In this document: piece after piece, positions 63,220 through 64,000 of the stretch
Layout: each line of letters starts with the position of its first letter
Numbering within the stretch: position 1 is the stretch's first letter
From: an uncultured Flavobacteriales bacterium
Lineage (GTDB): Bacteria; Bacteroidota; Bacteroidia; Flavobacteriales_E; Vicingaceae
Direction: 5' to 3'
Assembly: GCA_905479915.1 (NCBI GenBank)
Contig: CAJQOH010000062.1
Coordinates: forward strand, 1 to 64,000
Length of the DNA: 64,000 nt
Made by a program: the position numbers and the translations under genes
Notes under the pieces: generated by a model
What the model saw: the letters and a program-made list of their open reading frames with translations, nothing else
Databases searched by the model: none
Told to the model about the DNA's origin: nothing

Positions 63220-63591
63220 ATGTAAAACGCTAAGAATTCGTTCTTGAATCATTGTTAAAATTCGTTTATTAAAATCGCTTTTATTTTTACAATAAACAGT
63301 AAACTCTGAAACCGTAAAATGACCTATAACCAAGCCTTTAAGTTCTGATTTAAAAGAATTGTCTTTTTTAAAAGCTGCATGAATAAATTCCTCTTGCTTT
63401 ATTTGAGTTAAGTTATCAAAACGACATTTTTTAGAGTAGATATAATCCATAAAGAATTGGACTAATAAATCATGTTTCATTTTAATAATTGGTCTCAGCG
63501 TATTATTTTGAAAATTTTCTTCAATACTAACAGGAGCGTTTAAACTTTTCAACTTAATAATTGGCCGTATATCAGTTCTATCAATAGTCAT
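63211..63591 (-). CDS. Conserved hypothetical protein
   Basis: A 126-residue protein of a type I recall from Flavobacteria but cannot name. It has RPIIKLKSLNAPVSIEENFQNNTLRPIIKMKHDLLVQFFMDYI followed by a helical region and ELKGLVIGHFTVSEFTVYCKNKSDFNKRILTMIQERI. It has no signal peptide or membrane segment. I chose ATG 63591 because it forms an ATGA overlap with the stop of the upstream gene; a start at 63609 is possible. Database labels such as glyoxalase for similar proteins would not be supported by this sequence. Confidence 0.75.
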   Translation of the reverse strand: MTIDRTDIRPIIKLKSLNAPVSIEENFQNNTLRPIIKMKHDLLVQFFMDYIYSKKCRFDNLTQIKQEEFIHAAFKKDNSFKSELKGLVIGHFTVSEFTVYCKNKSDFNKRILTMIQERILSVLHLF

Positions 63592-64000
63592 AAGCTTACT
63601 TTTTTCCATATTTTATCATTATTTAAAATGTAAGATCCTATGTATTCCATTTTCCAACTTGTGGGAGGAATTAATGAAAGAAAGTTCTCACCTTTTTTTT
63701 GTGAAAAATAAAGGTGATAGGCTGTGCCTATTATTGGTTCAAAACTCATGCTAGCTTTATAAAGCATATCGTTTATCTCATACTCATCGATAAGAGCTTG
63801 ATATTCTTCTTTTATTAATTCTATTTTATTTTGAAATGAATGATTAAAACTACTAACACTTGTATTTACCCAAGTAGAAACTCCTGAAGGCTTAATATTA
63901 GGCGCCCCAATATTTGTTCCATATGGAAGAATATTAGCATTATACGATTGTGAATCTTCATCAAAAACAACATTATCTGGTCGTTCTTTTGCATTAAAAT
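63588..64000 (-). CDS. DUF2452 protein, C-terminal part
   Basis: Only the C-terminal 136 residues are inside the window; the start lies beyond 64000. The frame shows RPDNVVFDEDSQSYNANILPYGTNIGAP, then KIELIKEEYQALIDEYEIND, SFEPIIGTAYHLYF and FLSLIPPTSW, which match the DUF2452 family of Bacteroidota. The function is unknown. The TGA stop (63588-63590) overlaps the ATG of the next gene, so both are probably translated from one mRNA. Confidence 0.82.
   Translation of the reverse strand, partial: FNAKERPDNVVFDEDSQSYNANILPYGTNIGAPNIKPSGVSTWVNTSVSSFNHSFQNKIELIKEEYQALIDEYEINDMLYKASMSFEPIIGTAYHLYFSQKKGENFLSLIPPTSWKMEYIGSYILNNDKIWKKVSL

Noticed and set aside
1-64000. CRISPR array, tRNA, rRNA, transposase or prophage
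   Set aside because: Reading both strands gave no regularly spaced repeats, no cloverleaf-like tRNA with a CCA-proximal stem, and no integrase or transposase motifs among the frames.

Overview
This window comes from a low-GC member of the Bacteroidota, most likely the order Flavobacteriales. The evidence is strong AT bias, almost no Shine-Dalgarno sequences, several promoters of the Bacteroidota TAnnTTTG (-7) type, and family content: DUF4783 beside nadC, a head-GIN lipoprotein, an OmpA-like protein with thrombospondin type-3 repeats, TPR-SpoIIE phosphatases, fused isobutyryl-CoA mutase IcmF and DUF2452. No tRNA, rRNA, CRISPR array, transposase or prophage was found, and no gene-free gap exceeds about 260 bp.

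Layout. (1) 1-19144 is a surface-polysaccharide locus, mostly on the + strand. It holds at least nine glycosyltransferases, a left-handed beta-helix acyltransferase, a sugar N-modification cassette (N-acetyl sugar amidotransferase, PIG-L deacetylase, formyltransferase-like protein, WbqC), an FkbM methyltransferase, a Wzy-like polymerase, an inverted glycosyltransferase-gmd pair and a NodU-type carbamoyltransferase. (2) 19154-26119 is a core segment: rlmH, DUF4783, nadC, a YihY/BrkB membrane protein, a GT-C-like membrane protein, a head-GIN lipoprotein, a PagL-like deacylase and mazG. (3) 26284-45210 is a long, tightly packed minus-strand glycan locus. Most junctions overlap or are separated by a few bases, and several genes use TTG or GTG starts. 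(4) 45287-64000 holds trkA-trkH, an OmpA-family protein, icmF, two paralogous TPR-SpoIIE phosphatases, a MarR-nitroreductase-DoxX unit with conspicuous palindromic operators, and the end of a DUF2452 gene.

The most interesting part is region 3. It joins two ideas in one operon. The first is a cytidylyltransferase of the CMP-sugar-acid type next to an HpcH/HpaI pyruvate aldolase, an SDR epimerase, a cyclase-family protein, a HAD phosphatase and a 2-hydroxyacid dehydrogenase. A Rossmann protein resembling GT42/Maf sialyltransferases lies downstream. No NeuB- or KdsA-type synthase is present, so this could be an aldolase-based route to a CMP-activated keto-acid sugar. The second is an FkbH-type HAD-IIIC protein, a stand-alone acyl carrier protein, an MBOAT acyltransferase and an SGNH/DltD-like partner. 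This suggests that a glyceryl or related acyl group is loaded on the carrier protein and moved to the glycan. Both pathway readings are inferences from family knowledge and gene order.

Regions 1 and 3 together contain one flippase (region 3) and one polymerase (region 1). The two arms, separated by 7 kb of core genes, may therefore build one glycan, although the left arm continues beyond the window.
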